A program made the translations under genes and the position numbers. From Thalassia testudinum (lineage: Eukaryota > Streptophyta > Magnoliopsida > Alismatales > Hydrocharitaceae), in the NCBI GenBank assembly GCA_037157565.1, contig JAZHRO010000024.1:17242501-17306500 (forward strand): 64,000 nt of DNA. Direction: 5' to 3'. The notes below the pieces were generated by a model, which saw only the letters and a list, made by a program, of their open reading frames with translations, was not told where the DNA came from and did not search any database. Positions 23,322 to 35,534 of the stretch are shown one piece after another. The number at the start of each line of letters is the position of its first letter. The stretch's first letter is position 1.

Positions 23322-24898
23322 TACCCGCATGCCTAGCTTTTGCTAGTCCCTTAGCAAAATTTCAAAGTTTTAACTTCCGTTCTAGACCCTGAATGTCTGT
23401 CAACAATCATGATAAGTGCTTCTCCTTTTCTTTTGTGACTAGGTAGGAATGCTGACAATAGGCCTAGAGGTACTCAAGTACCAACCAAAATCCGGACCTG
23501 TTCTGCTTTAGCCTCAGTCCTCCGCAAAGGTTTCTACGGCCCAAAAAAACTAACCTAGGGTTTGTTGGACTCCGCGGTTAAAGCACCCGTGCTTGAGACA
23601 TTTTTAGCCTAAATTCAGTTTGCAGTGCGTTTTTTTTCTTTGTAAGAGAGAGATAGAAGATTTATTTGTTTGGAGAGCTTTTCTCTCTCTTTTCTTTTTA
23701 TTTCTAGCTTCGGATTAGCTTCTCAACACTGTCTGTATCAGATTCCTCGTCCCCATCATCAATCCTCAAGGGTCCCTGGCTTTCGAGATTTCGAGATAAT
23801 CCCGCCCATGGAAACCCCCGGAACCCTGGCTTTCGAGATTTCGAGATAATCCCGCCCATGGCATTCCGTGGCCGAATCCAGACCCTGGCGATCGACATTT
23901 CGCGATAATGCCGCCCATGGTATCTAAACCAGCAGAGTGCTTACATGCCCCCAGTAGGATATTTAAATATCCTAAGAGACAAGCACCGAGGAGACGATAT
24001 GTTGTTACGCATCTTCGAGGGGAATTTCCCACCTCTCCGCGCTGGGAACTCGTCCAAATCAATTTGTGTTGATTGACCGCTCCTAATCTAGGTGACTTTT
24101 TCAGAACATTAAACGCTTTTCGCATGATTTGGATGTTTATGCGCACTGAACCAGACTGTGTGTGAATTTGAGGTGCTTAGGTTACCGAATCCCACAAACC
24201 GGAGGTCAGTTAACGAGGCCGAATACTTCCTAAGCCTTAGACCTAATACTCAAACTTCGCATTTTCCTCAACCTCTTGAGAACTATCCAGATTTTAATGG
24301 ATACGTGAATTTTTAAGCTAAAGATACTAGCCCAAGAGGCCTAAGACCAGCGTTCCTGCTAACCTCTTGCTATATCTCCGTAGCACTTTTCTTTTCTTTT
24401 TCTTGATTCGGTCTAGAACTTCAGTTAACCCCTTAATCTTTTACTAATGACTATTTCTTTTTATTTTCCTTTTGTGCTCCTTTTTGTCATTTTGCTCTCA
24501 TTTGTATGACCCTGAATTGTTCCTCCCCTCTATCAAGTCTTTTTTTTTTATATGAAACCCTTTCTTTATAAGAATTTCCTGACATTTTGCACTTTCATAC
24601 CCCCCCATGGCTAAGACTTGCAATGTCCCCATTGTAATTTAGGTGGGTTCGAATTTAGCTTAGTTCATGCATTAGGACAGGTGTGTGGTGAGTGAATGGG
24701 TCGACGTGACTTGTTGCGAACGATTCTAATCTCGGGTAGGTATACCTGAGGTGAAGTTGGCTGTGCTAATGGATGAACCCTAAAGTGCAATATGAGTTCC
24801 GCGTAGAGATGTTAGAAAAGCTTTCGGGTTTTCCAAAGAATGACGGGTTGCCTCCCTTTAAGCGCTGAGTTTTACGCCATCGATTGGGCGCAATGAGC
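23322..24898 (-). other. Element B 3' untranslated region
   Basis: The polypurine tract AGGCATGCGGGTA (23322-23334) touches the LTR. Three repeat copies follow at 23776-23811, 23826-23861 and 23884-23920. The first two are identical over 36 bp (CTGGCTTTCGAGATTTCGAG and onward to CCATGG). A second tract AGCCATGGGGGGGTA (24598-24612), a TTACAATG/CATTGCAA hairpin, and GGGAGGCAACCCGTC (about 24843-24857) sit just after pol. Env-like ORFs reported in some Athila elements are absent. Confidence 0.75.
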
Positions 24899-26029
24899 TT
24901 AAGAGGAATGGAGGGTAAAGGATGACTTAGCCAAATCTATATCAGTCATGTCAATGAACGGCTTGAGTCTCTGACCGTTCACGACAAAGGGTTCAGAATC
25001 GTGGCTGAGTGGACTGATTTCAATGGCTCCATTTCCGAAGATTTGTCGGACTAGGTAGGGTCCGACCCACTTGGATCTTAGCTTCCCTGGGAATAATTTT
25101 AGTCGGGCATCACAGAGTAAAACTTTTTGACCGGGATGAAAGACCTTTCTAGAGATGTGTTTGTCGTGAAAAGCTTTAACCCGTTCTTTGTAAATTCGTG
25201 AGTTCTCATACGCGTCGCGGCGTAATTCATCAATCTCGCTCATTTGAAGTCTTCTGTGGGTTCCAGCCTTAGAAAGGGCAAGATTACAGGTCCATACTGC
25301 CCAATAGGCTTTATGCTCCAACTCGACGGGGAGGTGACATGCCTTCCCGTACACTAGTCTGAAGGGAGACATTCCTAATTGGGTCTTGTGGGCGGTCCTA
25401 TAGGCCCACAATGCTTCCGGAAGGTGAGAAGACCAATCTTTTCTATCAGGTCGAACAGTAACCTGAAGGATCTTCTTGATCTCTCGGTTAGATAGCTCAG
25501 CTAGACCATTAGTTTGGGGGTGGTAAGGAGTAGAGATTCGGTGTGACACCCCGTATTTGGTCATCAGTGACCTGAACTGAGCGTTTGTAAAATGGGTCCC
25601 CCCGTCGGAAATTATAGCACGCGAAATCCCGAACCTTGAGAAAATGTTTTGATGGAGGAATTTTATAACGACTTTATGATTGTTGGTTCGGGTCGGAATG
25701 GCTTCTATCCACTTGGAAACATAGTCAACTGCGAGTAAGATGTATTCGAAGCCATCTGAGATCGGGAAGGGTCCCATGAAATCAATCCCCCAAATATCAA
25801 AAATTTCGCATACCAGGATCGGCTGTAGGTCTCGATGTCTCATGTTGCCCAGAGTCTGGCAACGGGAACATGCCTTACAGTGATCGTATGCATCCTTGAA
25901 AATTGTGGGCCAATAAAAGCCACACTGGAGGACTTTCGATGCGGTTTTATGTCCAGAAAAATGTCCACCGCATGCCTGGTCATGGCAGAATGAGAGTATG
26001 TCTTTGATTTCCACTTCCGCGACGCACCG
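24899..26029 (-). pseudogene. Element B integrase
   Basis: This is the C-terminal part of the gag-pol frame, open for 371 codons after a TGA at 26030. The zinc domain shows GGHFSGHKTASKVLQ and DHCKACSRCQ (residues 16-52). The catalytic triad is complete: D78 in [10 protein letters not shown]137 in IISDGGTHF, E173 in GLAELSNREIKK, with 35 residues between the last two (D,D-35-E). The C-terminal domain includes [21 protein letters not shown] and LRSKWVGPYLVRQIFGNGAIEI. It would insert element DNA into chromosomes. The reading frame equals that of RT upstream, and the TGA stands where relatives have an arginine codon (CGA). Confidence 0.93.
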
Positions 26030-27526
26030 TCAGATTATCTGATCAGCACCAATGCGGAATAGATACGGGTCTTCCCATAGGTAGTACTTGGCATCGGAGA
26101 ACAATTTGTCCTTTTTGGCCTTCGGCCAATCGGGCGGAATCTGATGTGATGCCAGGTAATTAACTATATCAGCGAACCATGGAAGACTTACACTGATAGT
26201 CAGGAGGTGCTCATCAAGGAAATGTTCTGTAATAGGTCCGGAAGGATCAATAATTTCAGAAGGAAGGCGGGACAAGTGATCAGCTACCACATTGTGCTTT
26301 CCCGCCTTGTCGCGAATCTCGAGGGCAAATTCTTGCAACAGCAAGATCCATCGGATTAATCGAGGTTTCGCATCCTTCTTAGCAAGGAGATGCCTCACAG
26401 CTGTATGATCCGAGTATATGATAACACGGGAACCCAGAAGGTATGCTCTGAATTTTTCTAGGGCAAATACTACAACCAGCAGCTCTTTCTCAGTAACCGT
26501 ATAGTTACGCTGAGCTTCATCCAGTATTTTGCTGGCGTAGTAAATGACCACAGGTTTCCCGTCAATTTTCTGCCCCAAAATCGCTCCTACAGCAAAGTCA
26601 GATGCATCGCACATAATCTCAAAGGGTTGAGACCGATTAGGGGACTGTAGAATCGGGGCTTGGGTGACTCGGTCACGTAGGATCTCAAATTCTTGAGTGC
26701 ATTCCTTGGAAATTTTGAAAGGCACATCCTTGGAGAGAAGGTTGGTCAGGGGGTGCACGATTTTGGAGAAATCAGGGATGAATCGACGGTAGAAACCAAC
26801 GTGCCCCAAAAAAGATCGGATGTCCTTAGTCGAGCTAGGCATAAGGAGCTTGGAAATCAGGTTAACCTTAGCTCGATCCACTTGGATGCCTTTCTCCGAG
26901 ATTAAATGTCCCAGGACAATTCCCTCAGGCACCATGAAATGGCTCTTTTCCCAGGAAAGAACCAAATTCACCTCGATGCACCGCCTGAGTATTTGGACCA
27001 AGTGTTGGAGGCAATCATCAAATGATTCTCCAAAAACTGAAAAGTCATCCATGAAGACTTCCAGATAATCACCTACCATATCTGAGAATATGGCAAGCAT
27101 GCGCCGCTGAAAAGTTGCAGGTGCATTGCAGAGACCGAACGGCATCCTTCGAAACGCGTACGTCCCGAAGGGACAGGTGAATGTGGTCTTTTCTTGGTCC
27201 TCTGGATGGATTGCCACCTGATTGTAACTGGAATACCCGTCAAGAAAGCAGAAGAACCTATTTCCCGCTAGTTTTTCGAGGATTTGATCAATAAATGGTA
27301 GTGGGAAATGATCCATCTTCGTGGAGGAATTGAGTCTTCTGTAATCAATGCAGACTCTCCACGAGTTAGCTATTCGGGTAGGAATGACTTCTCCGGTTTC
27401 AATCGTGATGATGGTAAGTCCTGCCTTCTTAGGCACCACTTGTATTGGACTCACCCAACGACTGTCGGAGATCGGGTAGATGATCCCTGCATCTAACCAC
27501 TTTATGATCTCCTTTTTCACGACCTC
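26030..27526 (-). pseudogene. Element B reverse transcriptase and RNase H
   Basis: A 496-codon open stretch between TAG (27529-27527) and TGA (26032-26030), in frame with gag-protease. RT motifs in order: VSPIQVVPKK, RVCIDYRRLN (55-64), FLDGYSSYNQ (92-101), CPFGTYAFRRMPFGLCNAPA (116-135), and the active site EVFMDDFSVFG (FMDD 156-159). The connection domain has IRSFLGHVGFYRRFIPDFS. RNase H residues are D305 (CDASDF), E345 (TEKELL), D371 (YSDHTA) and D414 (VADHLSRL). All catalytic residues are intact. The chromatin-facing parts of the particle cDNA reaction would act in the cytoplasmic virus-like particle. Only the bordering stops disable it. Confidence 0.94.
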
Positions 27527-29788
27527 CTACAAGTTAGGGTTTAAGCGCCTTTGCATTTCTCTTGAAGGTCGTGCGCCTTCTTCTGTGTAGATTCGATGTG
27601 TGCAGTATGAAGGGCTTATACCAGTCAAATCATCGAGAGTCCATCCAATGGCTCTACGATGTTGCTGGAGAACAGAAATCAAACAGAGTTCCTGGTCAGG
27701 TGTGAGTCGAGAATTGATAATCACAGGAAACGTCTGATTTGAATCCAAAAAGACGTACTTCAGATGTTCGGGAAGGGGTTTGAGTTCCATGACAAGGTTG
27801 TCAGCAGCAGCAGGTGGTTCGGGATTTGCATCAGGAGCAATGGTAGGAGTCATAGGTGTATCTAGATCATGTTCGCACTCCTCTGTTAGCGGTTTTTGAT
27901 TCTCTAGTGGTTGATCAGGAGTAATCAGGTTGTCCTCTATATGCAATTCATCAACCACGGCTTTGACATCACATATTTCCTCTATAACCCCACAATTAAT
28001 CCCTTGCTGGGCCTTGAAAATGTCAATCTTCATGTTTTGATTCCCAAATTTTAATTCTATCTGGCCCTCTTCGCAGTTAATGTTGGCCCTAGCAGTGGCC
28101 AAAAAGGGTCTCCCTAATATGATTGGTGTGTCCCTTGGGTTCTTAGGTGCATCCATGTCTAGTACTATGAAGTCCACTGGGAAATAAAAATCTCTTACCC
28201 TAACAATGACATCCTCGAGTATTCCTTTGGGTGACTTGATGGATCGATCAGCTAACTGCAATGTCACCTCAGTGGGTTTAAGTTCAGATTCTTCAAGGTG
28301 GTCAAGGAGGGATGTAGGTATTAAATTTATGGAGGCACCTAGATCTAGTAGGGCTCTATCAAATTGGGTTTCACCAATTTTACAAGAAATCAAGGGAGTT
28401 CCTGGGTCTTTAGCCTTGGGTGGGAGTTTGCTCAAGATGACAGAGCTGGCTTGCTCTGACAGTACGATTGGGTTCCCATCCTTGGTTCGCGGCTTACGTT
28501 TAGGTGTACATATGTCTTTCAAGAATCTTGCGTAAGCCGGTATGTGGCGGATTGCATCCATCAACGGGATGTTTATCTGGACATGTTCAAAGAGCTTGAC
28601 CAGATCCTCCTCGGGAGCCACGGGTTTGGTTATTCTTTTTCCTTTGGTCAAGGCCTCAGGAAATGGGATCCTAGCTGGTTCCTCTAGGATAGGTCCAGGT
28701 TCTTGATCTGGGATAGTAGTATCTTGGATAACTATCCTAGGGTCTTGGCTATTATCAGGCTTGGAGTGGTTCGGATAATGTGGGTCTTGGGTTATTTTAC
28801 CACAGCGTGTTGTTACAGAGTTCAACCAGGCCTGATTTGGGTTAGGTAGGAGGGGTGGCTGCTGCTGAAATCCCGCATAAGATGTTGAAGCCTCCATCCC
28901 GTCTGGTGATGGAGTAGCGGGGGCCTGATAAATCACATGTGTTTGGCCCGAATTTGGATTCATAACGCGCTTCTGGGTTAGCACGTTATTTGGGTTGGGC
29001 AGAGGTTGCGAAGGAAGGGTGCCAGGTTGGCGGGAATTTGCCATCTGGGCTAGTTGGTTGCGAACCTTTGTGATCTTGTCCTTGTGCTGTTTTTGCATTG
29101 CCGCATTCATCTTTTGAATGTCAGCCAGTGCTTGAAGGATAAGAGTCATTTGATCCTGGTTTTGCCCGGATTGGTAGGTGGGATTGGGCCGAGGCTGAGG
29201 CGACTGAAATGGACGAGAGGCTTGTGGACGGGGTTGATATGGTGGTCTTTGAGAATTTTCTGCCCACTGAAAGTTAGGATGATTTCGCCATCCAGGGTTG
29301 TAGGTATTGGAGAATGGGTCATTCTGGATGGCGTTGAGGTCCTCGCAGTTCTGAGGAACCTCGGGAAAGTCAGAATACAAGGGTTCAGAGTTCCCCCAAC
29401 TCGAGTAGAATGGATCAGAGGTCACCCCGGTCCGAGAGGCAGACGGGGGTGGATATGGGTCCATCCCCTTGGCAGGTTGGTGATAGATGTTTTGCACAGT
29501 TTCCCTTGCCAGAGGAGGTCGTGCAAAAGAGTCTTGCGCAGAGGTGGCTTGCTGCAAATGTCGGGTTAGCTCGTCCACCTTCTTTTCTATGATAGAAACC
29601 TTGTCCAACCGACTGGCCATCAGTTCCAAGTCGACGGAAGTGGACAGGTCCTGCATCTCATGTGTCCCTCTTAGATTCGTCGATGCGCGGGCATTCGTCC
29701 TGTCGAATAAGCCCATGGAGTCATTATTTATGGAGTTCTCGCACATGTTTTCGAGAATCTCCCACACCATGTCCTCGTGTTGACCCAT
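27527..29788 (-). pseudogene. Element B gag C-terminus and aspartic protease
   Basis: A 753-codon stretch with gag in its first part: VWEILENMCENSINN, a heptad-like VDELTRHLQQA segment near residues 70-80, the Athila gag box NPGWRNHPNFQW near residue 166, and a Q/P-rich region. Then comes VLSEQASSVILSKLPPKAKDP leading to the protease: ISCKIGETQFDRALLDLGAS with the active-site triplet DLG at about residues 482-484, and ILGRPFLATARANINCEEG downstream. DLG instead of DSG/DTG is usual for Athila. It ends RRLNPNL then TAG where relatives have a glutamine codon. It is in frame with both neighbours. Confidence 0.92.
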
Positions 29789-29842
29789 GATGTTTCCTCC
29801 GCACGTTGCATTGACGAATAAGCGAATATCTTCACGGAGTCC

Positions 29843-30580
29843 CTAGTAAAAAGACTGAACTTGTTCCCACTTAGGAACTCCGTGATGGGGGCACTTCCGC
29901 ATGAGATCTAGGAATCGATCCCAAGCTTCGTGAAGAGGTTCTCCTGGTTGTTGAGTGAAATGAGTGATCTGGTGGCGCAAGGCATTCGTCCGGCCAACAG
30001 GGAAGAATTTTTTCAAAAATTCAGACTGCAATTCCTCCCAGGTGTTGATCGGACGGGTCTGAGTTTGATACCAATGTGTGGCCTTGTCCATGAGGGAGAA
30101 CGAAAACATTTTCATGAGTAGGATATCCCGGTTTTGTACATCTGACCCGAAGGTCTGGGCCAGATGCTTAAGTTGTTTGATGTGTTGGAATGGATCCTCA
30201 GAGTTAAGCCCATGGAACTTCGGTATGGCATGAATCATATTGGGCTTCAGTTCAAAATCAGGTCCTCCAATTGGGATTCGTACTCGGGGTTCGATTGCCA
30301 CCGCAGCGGGATTATAGTGATCTCGCATCATAGGTCGCTGTGGTGGGTTTACAAAGTTTTGAAAGAGATCATTAAGGCGTTGAAGTTGGTGTTCAAGGTT
30401 GTTCTCCTCTTCAATGGGTTGTGCCATGATGGGAGAAGAAGGAGAATCAGGATCTGAATCAGATGAAAGATTTATGTGGTGGGGTTGCTGCACAAACAAG
30501 GGCGTCGAGGCTTGGCCTCGACGAGAGTGAATTTCTAAAGGAGGTCTTAAGGGTGGTCTTAAGGACCTCCTACCGAACAT
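29843..30580 (-). pseudogene. Element B gag N-terminus
   Basis: 245 codons from the ATG at 30580 to a TAG at 29845-29843. The capsid-like region includes IPKFHGLNSEDPFQHIKQLK, FSFSLMDKATHWYQ, WEELQSEFLKKFFPVGRTN and FTQQPGEPLHEAWDRFLDLM, typical of the retrotransposon gag domain. After the TAG, which stands for glutamine in VQSFYQGLRED of relatives, the same frame continues into the next piece. Element A shows the same order. Gag would assemble the particle and select RNA. The shared leader suggests C RNA as a possible passenger. Confidence 0.92.
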
Positions 30581-31527
30581 GCACCGAAATATGTGATGAG
30601 ATTAGAAGGTGCTGGACCCAATCAAGACACCCAAAAATTGTTGGGTGCCTATAGAGGTTCAGGGCAGATGGACCCCTGGATCAGAAGATCGTCCACCTGA
30701 GAAATACCTGGGCAGCCAGAGAGGGAGAGTCCCACAAAGACCCCTACACGGTAGAGCGTCCCCACGGGTTACAGGGTTTCCCCCACCCGACCTCTCTTGT
30801 CACTGCGGTTCCAGGTAGACCAGAATGGGGACCTTGACCTCTTAAGTCTACCTTTTTTATTTTAAGATCAAGGTGCTTAATGTTCCACTTAACTTTTAAG
30901 TATTTTGAGTGCAAAAGTGACCTAATTTTAAGGTTGGTTGACCCAAGGGATCAACTTCACCTCTTGTTCCTTTGAGAGTTTTTAGGTCCTTTTTTTATGG
31001 TTAAAATGGATTAACAGCCTGATTTGCTTAGGGTTCCTCTTGTATAGATCTTTTCAAACACGGTTTAGGCACACCTCTTTTTGGGAAAATTTGTTTCTTT
31101 GTTTAAGAGAAGATGTGTCTCTTAAAACCCTAGCTTTGCAATCCCTAACTTGGCTCTAGTGGGTCCAATTTAGTTGCCTTAGAAATTAGCACCTAGGGCT
31201 CAATCAAGAAAATTTTAGCCCTAGTTGCCTTAGTTGGATGAACAGACAAAAATATGTTAAGATGAAAATCAGGCAACTTGATGAGTTACTAAATATGAAA
31301 CAGGTAGCCCTAAGTTGATTTTTCTCTTTTTTTTTTTCCTTTTTAGATTTTGAGAGGGTTAAGAGAGAGGGCTTATGGAAATTACCTGTTCCTTGGAGAG
31401 TCTGTTGTGCAGTTATTGTTCTTTCCTTTTTGTTTTGCTTTCCCTGCTTGAACACAACAAAAGAGAGAAGTTAAGTCAGATATTAGATAGAAAAGTTGTA
31501 ATCAAAAGCTTTAAAAGTGCCCGTTGC
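30581..31527 (-). other. Element B leader: conserved block and splice-like sites
   Basis: In transcript order after the PBS: acceptor-like TGTTCAAGCAG (AG at 31445-31444), a 58-nt segment (31443-31386), donor-like ACAG|GTAATT (31385), then the block at 30852-30610 beginning with stem GGTAGAC/GTCTACC (30814-30852). The acceptor expected just before gag reads ATTTCGGTGCATG, where A has CCATAGGTGCATG, so it may be lost in this copy. There is no ORF of note. Confidence 0.6.
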
Positions 31528-31545
31528 TCCCCGGCAACGGCGCCA
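31528..31545 (-). other. Primer binding site of element B (tRNA-Asp)
   Basis: The + strand reads TCCCCGGCAACGGCGCCA, an 18/18 match to the 3' end of plant tRNA-Asp including CCA. Three bases separate it from the LTR. Confidence 0.95.
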
Positions 31546-31548
31546 AAA

Positions 31549-34268
31549 TGTTCTCACGTTTTTGTGCGGGTTTAAAGTATATCACGTTGTAGTATGACCG
31601 ACAAAACGTTTAAACAAATATAAAGAATTTTATTACTCGAAACACTAGAGTATCCGAGGTCGAACACGGGGAGCAAGCTCAGTACTTTTTAAAATCAAAG
31701 AATACAACTGTTAACTGAAAAGGATTGATTCAAAGAGAGAATTTTAAAAAGGATTTGTGAAAGAAAAATAGAATTGGACGTCTGATTTCTGTATCAGACG
31801 TCTTAAATGTAATCTCCTTTCTCTCTTCTTCTTCGTTGCTCTTCTTCTCCTTTGCACTTCTTTCTCTTTCTGCCTTTGCTTCTTGTCTTGCGAAGGCTTC
31901 TTCTTCTGATCTTTGCAGTCTTCACATGGCCTCTCTTTGTTCTTCTCTTTCTTCTGTCTTGCCTTCCTTCTTCCTTCTCTTTGGATCTCTACGGAAGCTT
32001 CTCCTTCTTTTTCTGTTACACAGCCTCTTCTTCTTTCTTCTCTTCCTGTTCTGCAGCTGGTGCTCGCTGCTTCCTTTGCTTCTTCCTTCCTGCACACACC
32101 ACAACCAAAGAAAAACCTACCCCCGTCCCTCTACCCAAGCGTCTCTCTCTCTCTCAAGCAATTTACTCAAGTATGCTCTCCTAGAGCCACACGGGTAGTC
32201 GGGTCGGATTCGCACCAGGGACCAGGCGCGCAGGCAAGTGGTGGTGCGCGAGGAGTGCTCAAGGTTTGGGTCGGGTCGGATCCCACCAGATCCGCGAGGT
32301 CAAGCCGCGGACGAGGCGGGTGTGAGGGCAGGTGAGGGACCTCACCCCTGTGCTTACGGAGGCAATGAGAGTAAAACACAAAAGTAATTTATACTATACC
32401 TGTGTTTTGCGATCCCACGATGTGGGACTATCTGGTCAGTCCTGCCTTCACGCGCGCCCGCAGAATTCTCGTCGTGCAATTGCCCCAGCTGCTGGCTTCG
32501 CAACGCGACTTGCTGGCATCAGTCGCTTCGCAACACTTGCGTGCACCTGCTGCACCTGCAGCCTGGAAGCCCTGGTGCCTGAAGCTGCTACAAGCTCCTC
32601 GCTGCTTCGACCGTCAATGGCGGCAGGCTACAACCTGTCACACACAAGAACGGCCTATTGGCCCAATCAGATTAGCTAGAAACTTTCGCCGTGGCACGGC
32701 GAAGGCGGTGGGCGGTGCTGCAGGCTGCAGGTCGGCCTAGGCGTGCGTGCCTAGGTCAACCTGCAGTCGGAGGTGTTGGGTTGTTCGGGGGGCTACTGTG
32801 GGGGTCTGGAGTGGCAGTGGAGGGGCGGAATGAGTTCCTGGTGGTGAGGCGGAGCTCACGAGGGGGTTGGCGAGCCGTGTGGAGGGGCGGAGTGGTGTGG
32901 GCGGCTCGCCGGAGGTCGGTCGGAGGCGAGGACGATGGAGGTGGTTAGGCACTGTCGGGGGGTAATCAGATAAAATAGCAGGGGGAAAAGAGAGAGGAGA
33001 GGATGGAGAGGGTATCTGGGGTGATCTGGAAGGAAGGGAGGCAGCGGAGTGGGCGGCGCGTAACTGCCGTCATCGGGGAAGAAGGACCCTGAGGGAGGGA
33101 GCAGCGACGAGGAAGAGGTCAGGAACACGCGTGCTTGGTACGGCGCAACGTGGGAGGAAGCGGCAGAGTTCACTCTGCTGCTGGTATGGTAGCAGAGCGA
33201 CGAGAAGGAGGAGAGGAGGTCGCCGGAGCTTGCGGGTCTTTTGGCCGGAGATGGGAGAGAGGGAAATTGGAGGGGATCTCCGTCAAAATCAAGCTTAGGT
33301 TCTACGACAGGGTCTAGGGAGCCTTTTATAGGCGCTGGCCGAACCTTCTAGCGCGTGGAGACCCCGCAATCACCTCTGCCGGCTCGCCGGAGAAGGAAAG
33401 AGGTTAGATACCAAAATCCCTCGTGCGTTCGCACGAGAGATTTGGTTCACACAGAGATTGTGATTGGCCTTAGATGGAAGGAAATTCCTCAGAGAATCTC
33501 CTTTCCATTTCTGGGAGGGGATCTCTGAGGAATCAGAGAGTAATCCCTCTCTAATCCTCGCCGGAGGTTAGTTCTGCCCTAACAATGGCGGCAGGACCTG
33601 ATTACAAAGGTGGCGATGAAATTAGGGGGCTCTCTGCAAAGATTTTCAAAAGATAGGGACCAAATTGTGATTTGGGTGTACTAAATTACAAAGTAGGTCA
33701 AGATGACCTCCCCTTAGGTCCAAATTTTGGTACAAACCTAATTTTAACCTAAGGAATCAAATGGTGAATTTGGATTTTAGGTTTGACCTCATTTGTCTGG
33801 ATATTTTGCGTAAAAACCTAAATTAGGTTACTTGAAGAGCTAGGACCCTAATCTAGGTCAAACAAGGTTCCAAAGGCCAAATTAAGTGTTCTAAACCCTA
33901 GAGGATATTTTTCCATGATTTTTAGAGGGTTTACTTGATTTTTATCTTGACCGGAACCTTGTTAATTTGAGCGGGTCTGTTTTAGGGTTACCAAATGTCA
34001 TTTAATTCCTAAATTACACATGAATCCATTTCTGATTGACTCGACCCACTTTTTATCTCATTTAGACCATTTGACCTATGTTTTTTTCCTCTGAGAAATC
34101 CCATTTATGTACTGCAATGGTAAAATTACAGTTTTAACCTTTATTTCATGTTTTCTTCTCAGAGCACTTGTTCCTTCAGTTAAGCCTTCTTCTAGGTTAT
34201 GTAGGAGCTTTTATCTTCTTTATTGGGTCAAAATGAGCTAGTTATGGCTCATGATGAGGCTCTCATCA
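31549..34268 (-). repeat. Element B 5' LTR (2720 bp), mosaic
   Basis: Motifs are as in the 3' LTR: GTTGTAGTAT (31586-31595), hairpin 31777-31802, TATA 33323-33330. From about 33380 to about 34060 it matches C's left LTR far better than its own partner, while both flanks are B type. Confidence 0.95.
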
Positions 34269-35534
34269 CTTCTCTTTTCTTTTCTTTCTCTTCTCTTCTT
34301 CACACACAGAGGGGGATCTTTCTTCAAACGGCTAAGTGTCAGCCGTTATTCTCTGTAGCAAAACCTCCCCTGCCCCCGCACACGATCCTTTCTTTCTCTC
34401 CTTAGGTCACTCTCTCCCAGAGCCTCCAACGGTACCGAGTTATCGGGTTTCGGACCTAGAGTGCACCTGGGTCCAGGGTTGCGGGCGTGGTCGCAGTCGA
34501 GGAGGGAGTCGGGTAAGGCTGGTCGGGTCTGCGCTAGGCCCGCAAGGGATGGGTCACGGGCGAGGTGCAAGTGCGTGGGTGAGCGGGGGACCTCGCCCCC
34601 CAAGTGTCTGAGGAAACAAGGCACTATGACGAATTCAATTTATGCTCTGTGGTGCGTTCTTGTCCTCACAATGTGGGACTATCCCACATGCCTCTTCTCG
34701 CGAGTGCCTGCAGCTGAAGAGTGTCCTCAATTAGCGTAGCCGCAGGTGATGTGGTCTCCAATTGACCACCTGGGAGTGGTCCTTAGGTGATTCCGCACTG
34801 CCTGGAGGTGTCACCTAGGGTGTGCGTGACCTGGAGCTCGAAGAACGTGGTGGTCGTAATGGTGGTGATGGTGGTGGATGATGGAACCTGCAAGTCACAA
34901 ACACGGCCTTTTGGCCACATTAAAATAGCTCGTAAGCATCGTCAATGGATGAGGAGTGCGGTGGTGGTGATCTTGTGGCGTGAGAGGGAGTGAGATGGCC
35001 GGACGGAGTCGAGAACAGACGCAGGAAAGTGGGTTGTTCAGTGAGGAGATTGGGTGGATGGAATGGCAAATAAGGAGAGGGGTTTGGTTGGTGGAGTTGA
35101 GGCGAAGGTTATGAGGTGGTTGGCAAGGCAGATGGAGGAGTGTGGTGGCGGATACGTCTCGCCGGAGGAGCAGCCGGAGACAGAGAAGATAAGGGTGAAC
35201 GGTGACGGTTGCCAGTTGTATGTGTCTGTGAGGGTGGAAAAATGAAATAGAAAGAGAGAGGGAGCTAAAGAAGGGTTTAGCTAGAGGATAGGGATGTGGA
35301 GGGCTCCGATGTTGGTTGATCGGAGCTAGAGAAAGAGGAAGATACGGTGGAGCGGTGACGGCAATGTAGACGGAGGAATGCCCTCCCTTTGGCTGGGGAG
35401 CATCGCGAAGAAGAGGGGAGGAGTTAAGCCTGTCCAATTTGATAGTTGGATGGCCGGAGGAGGGAGATTCAGGGGTGTCATCGGAGAAAAAGTTTACGGT
35501 GGTCGGAGATGGGATTTTAGGCCGTTTGACGTGC
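34269..35534 (-). repeat. Element A 5' LTR, piece 2
   Basis: Continues the A LTR after B, beginning with the duplicated CTTCT and matching about 5685-6920 of the left LTR. It ends with CGTGC (35530-35534), the duplicated target of C. ORFs on either strand correspond to decayed LTR sequence and are not conserved as proteins in the left LTR. Confidence 0.92.

Larger units (their letters stand above)
20657..34268 (-). mobile_element. Element B: full-length Athila retrotransposon (13.6 kb)
   Basis: LTRs are TGTTCTCACG...CTCTCATCA at 20657-23321 and 31549-34268, and the duplication CTTCT is at 20652-20656 and 34269-34273 inside A's LTR. Between them on the minus strand are a perfect 18/18 tRNA-Asp PBS (31545-31528), a leader, one gag-pol frame of 1894 codons including its stop (30580-24899) broken by three stop codons, a 1.6-kb 3' region, and the polypurine tract. 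LTR sequence near the PBS end differs at only a few sites in 180 bp, so insertion is fairly recent. The U3 parts differ more because of a conversion tract (see findings). This is the best-preserved autonomous element in the window. Confidence 0.95.

Noticed and set aside
26693..27496. + strand ORFs across B pol (also 28206-28535, 29054-29783, 13714-14306)
   Set aside because: Antisense shadows of gag-pol. The minus strand carries complete enzyme motifs.
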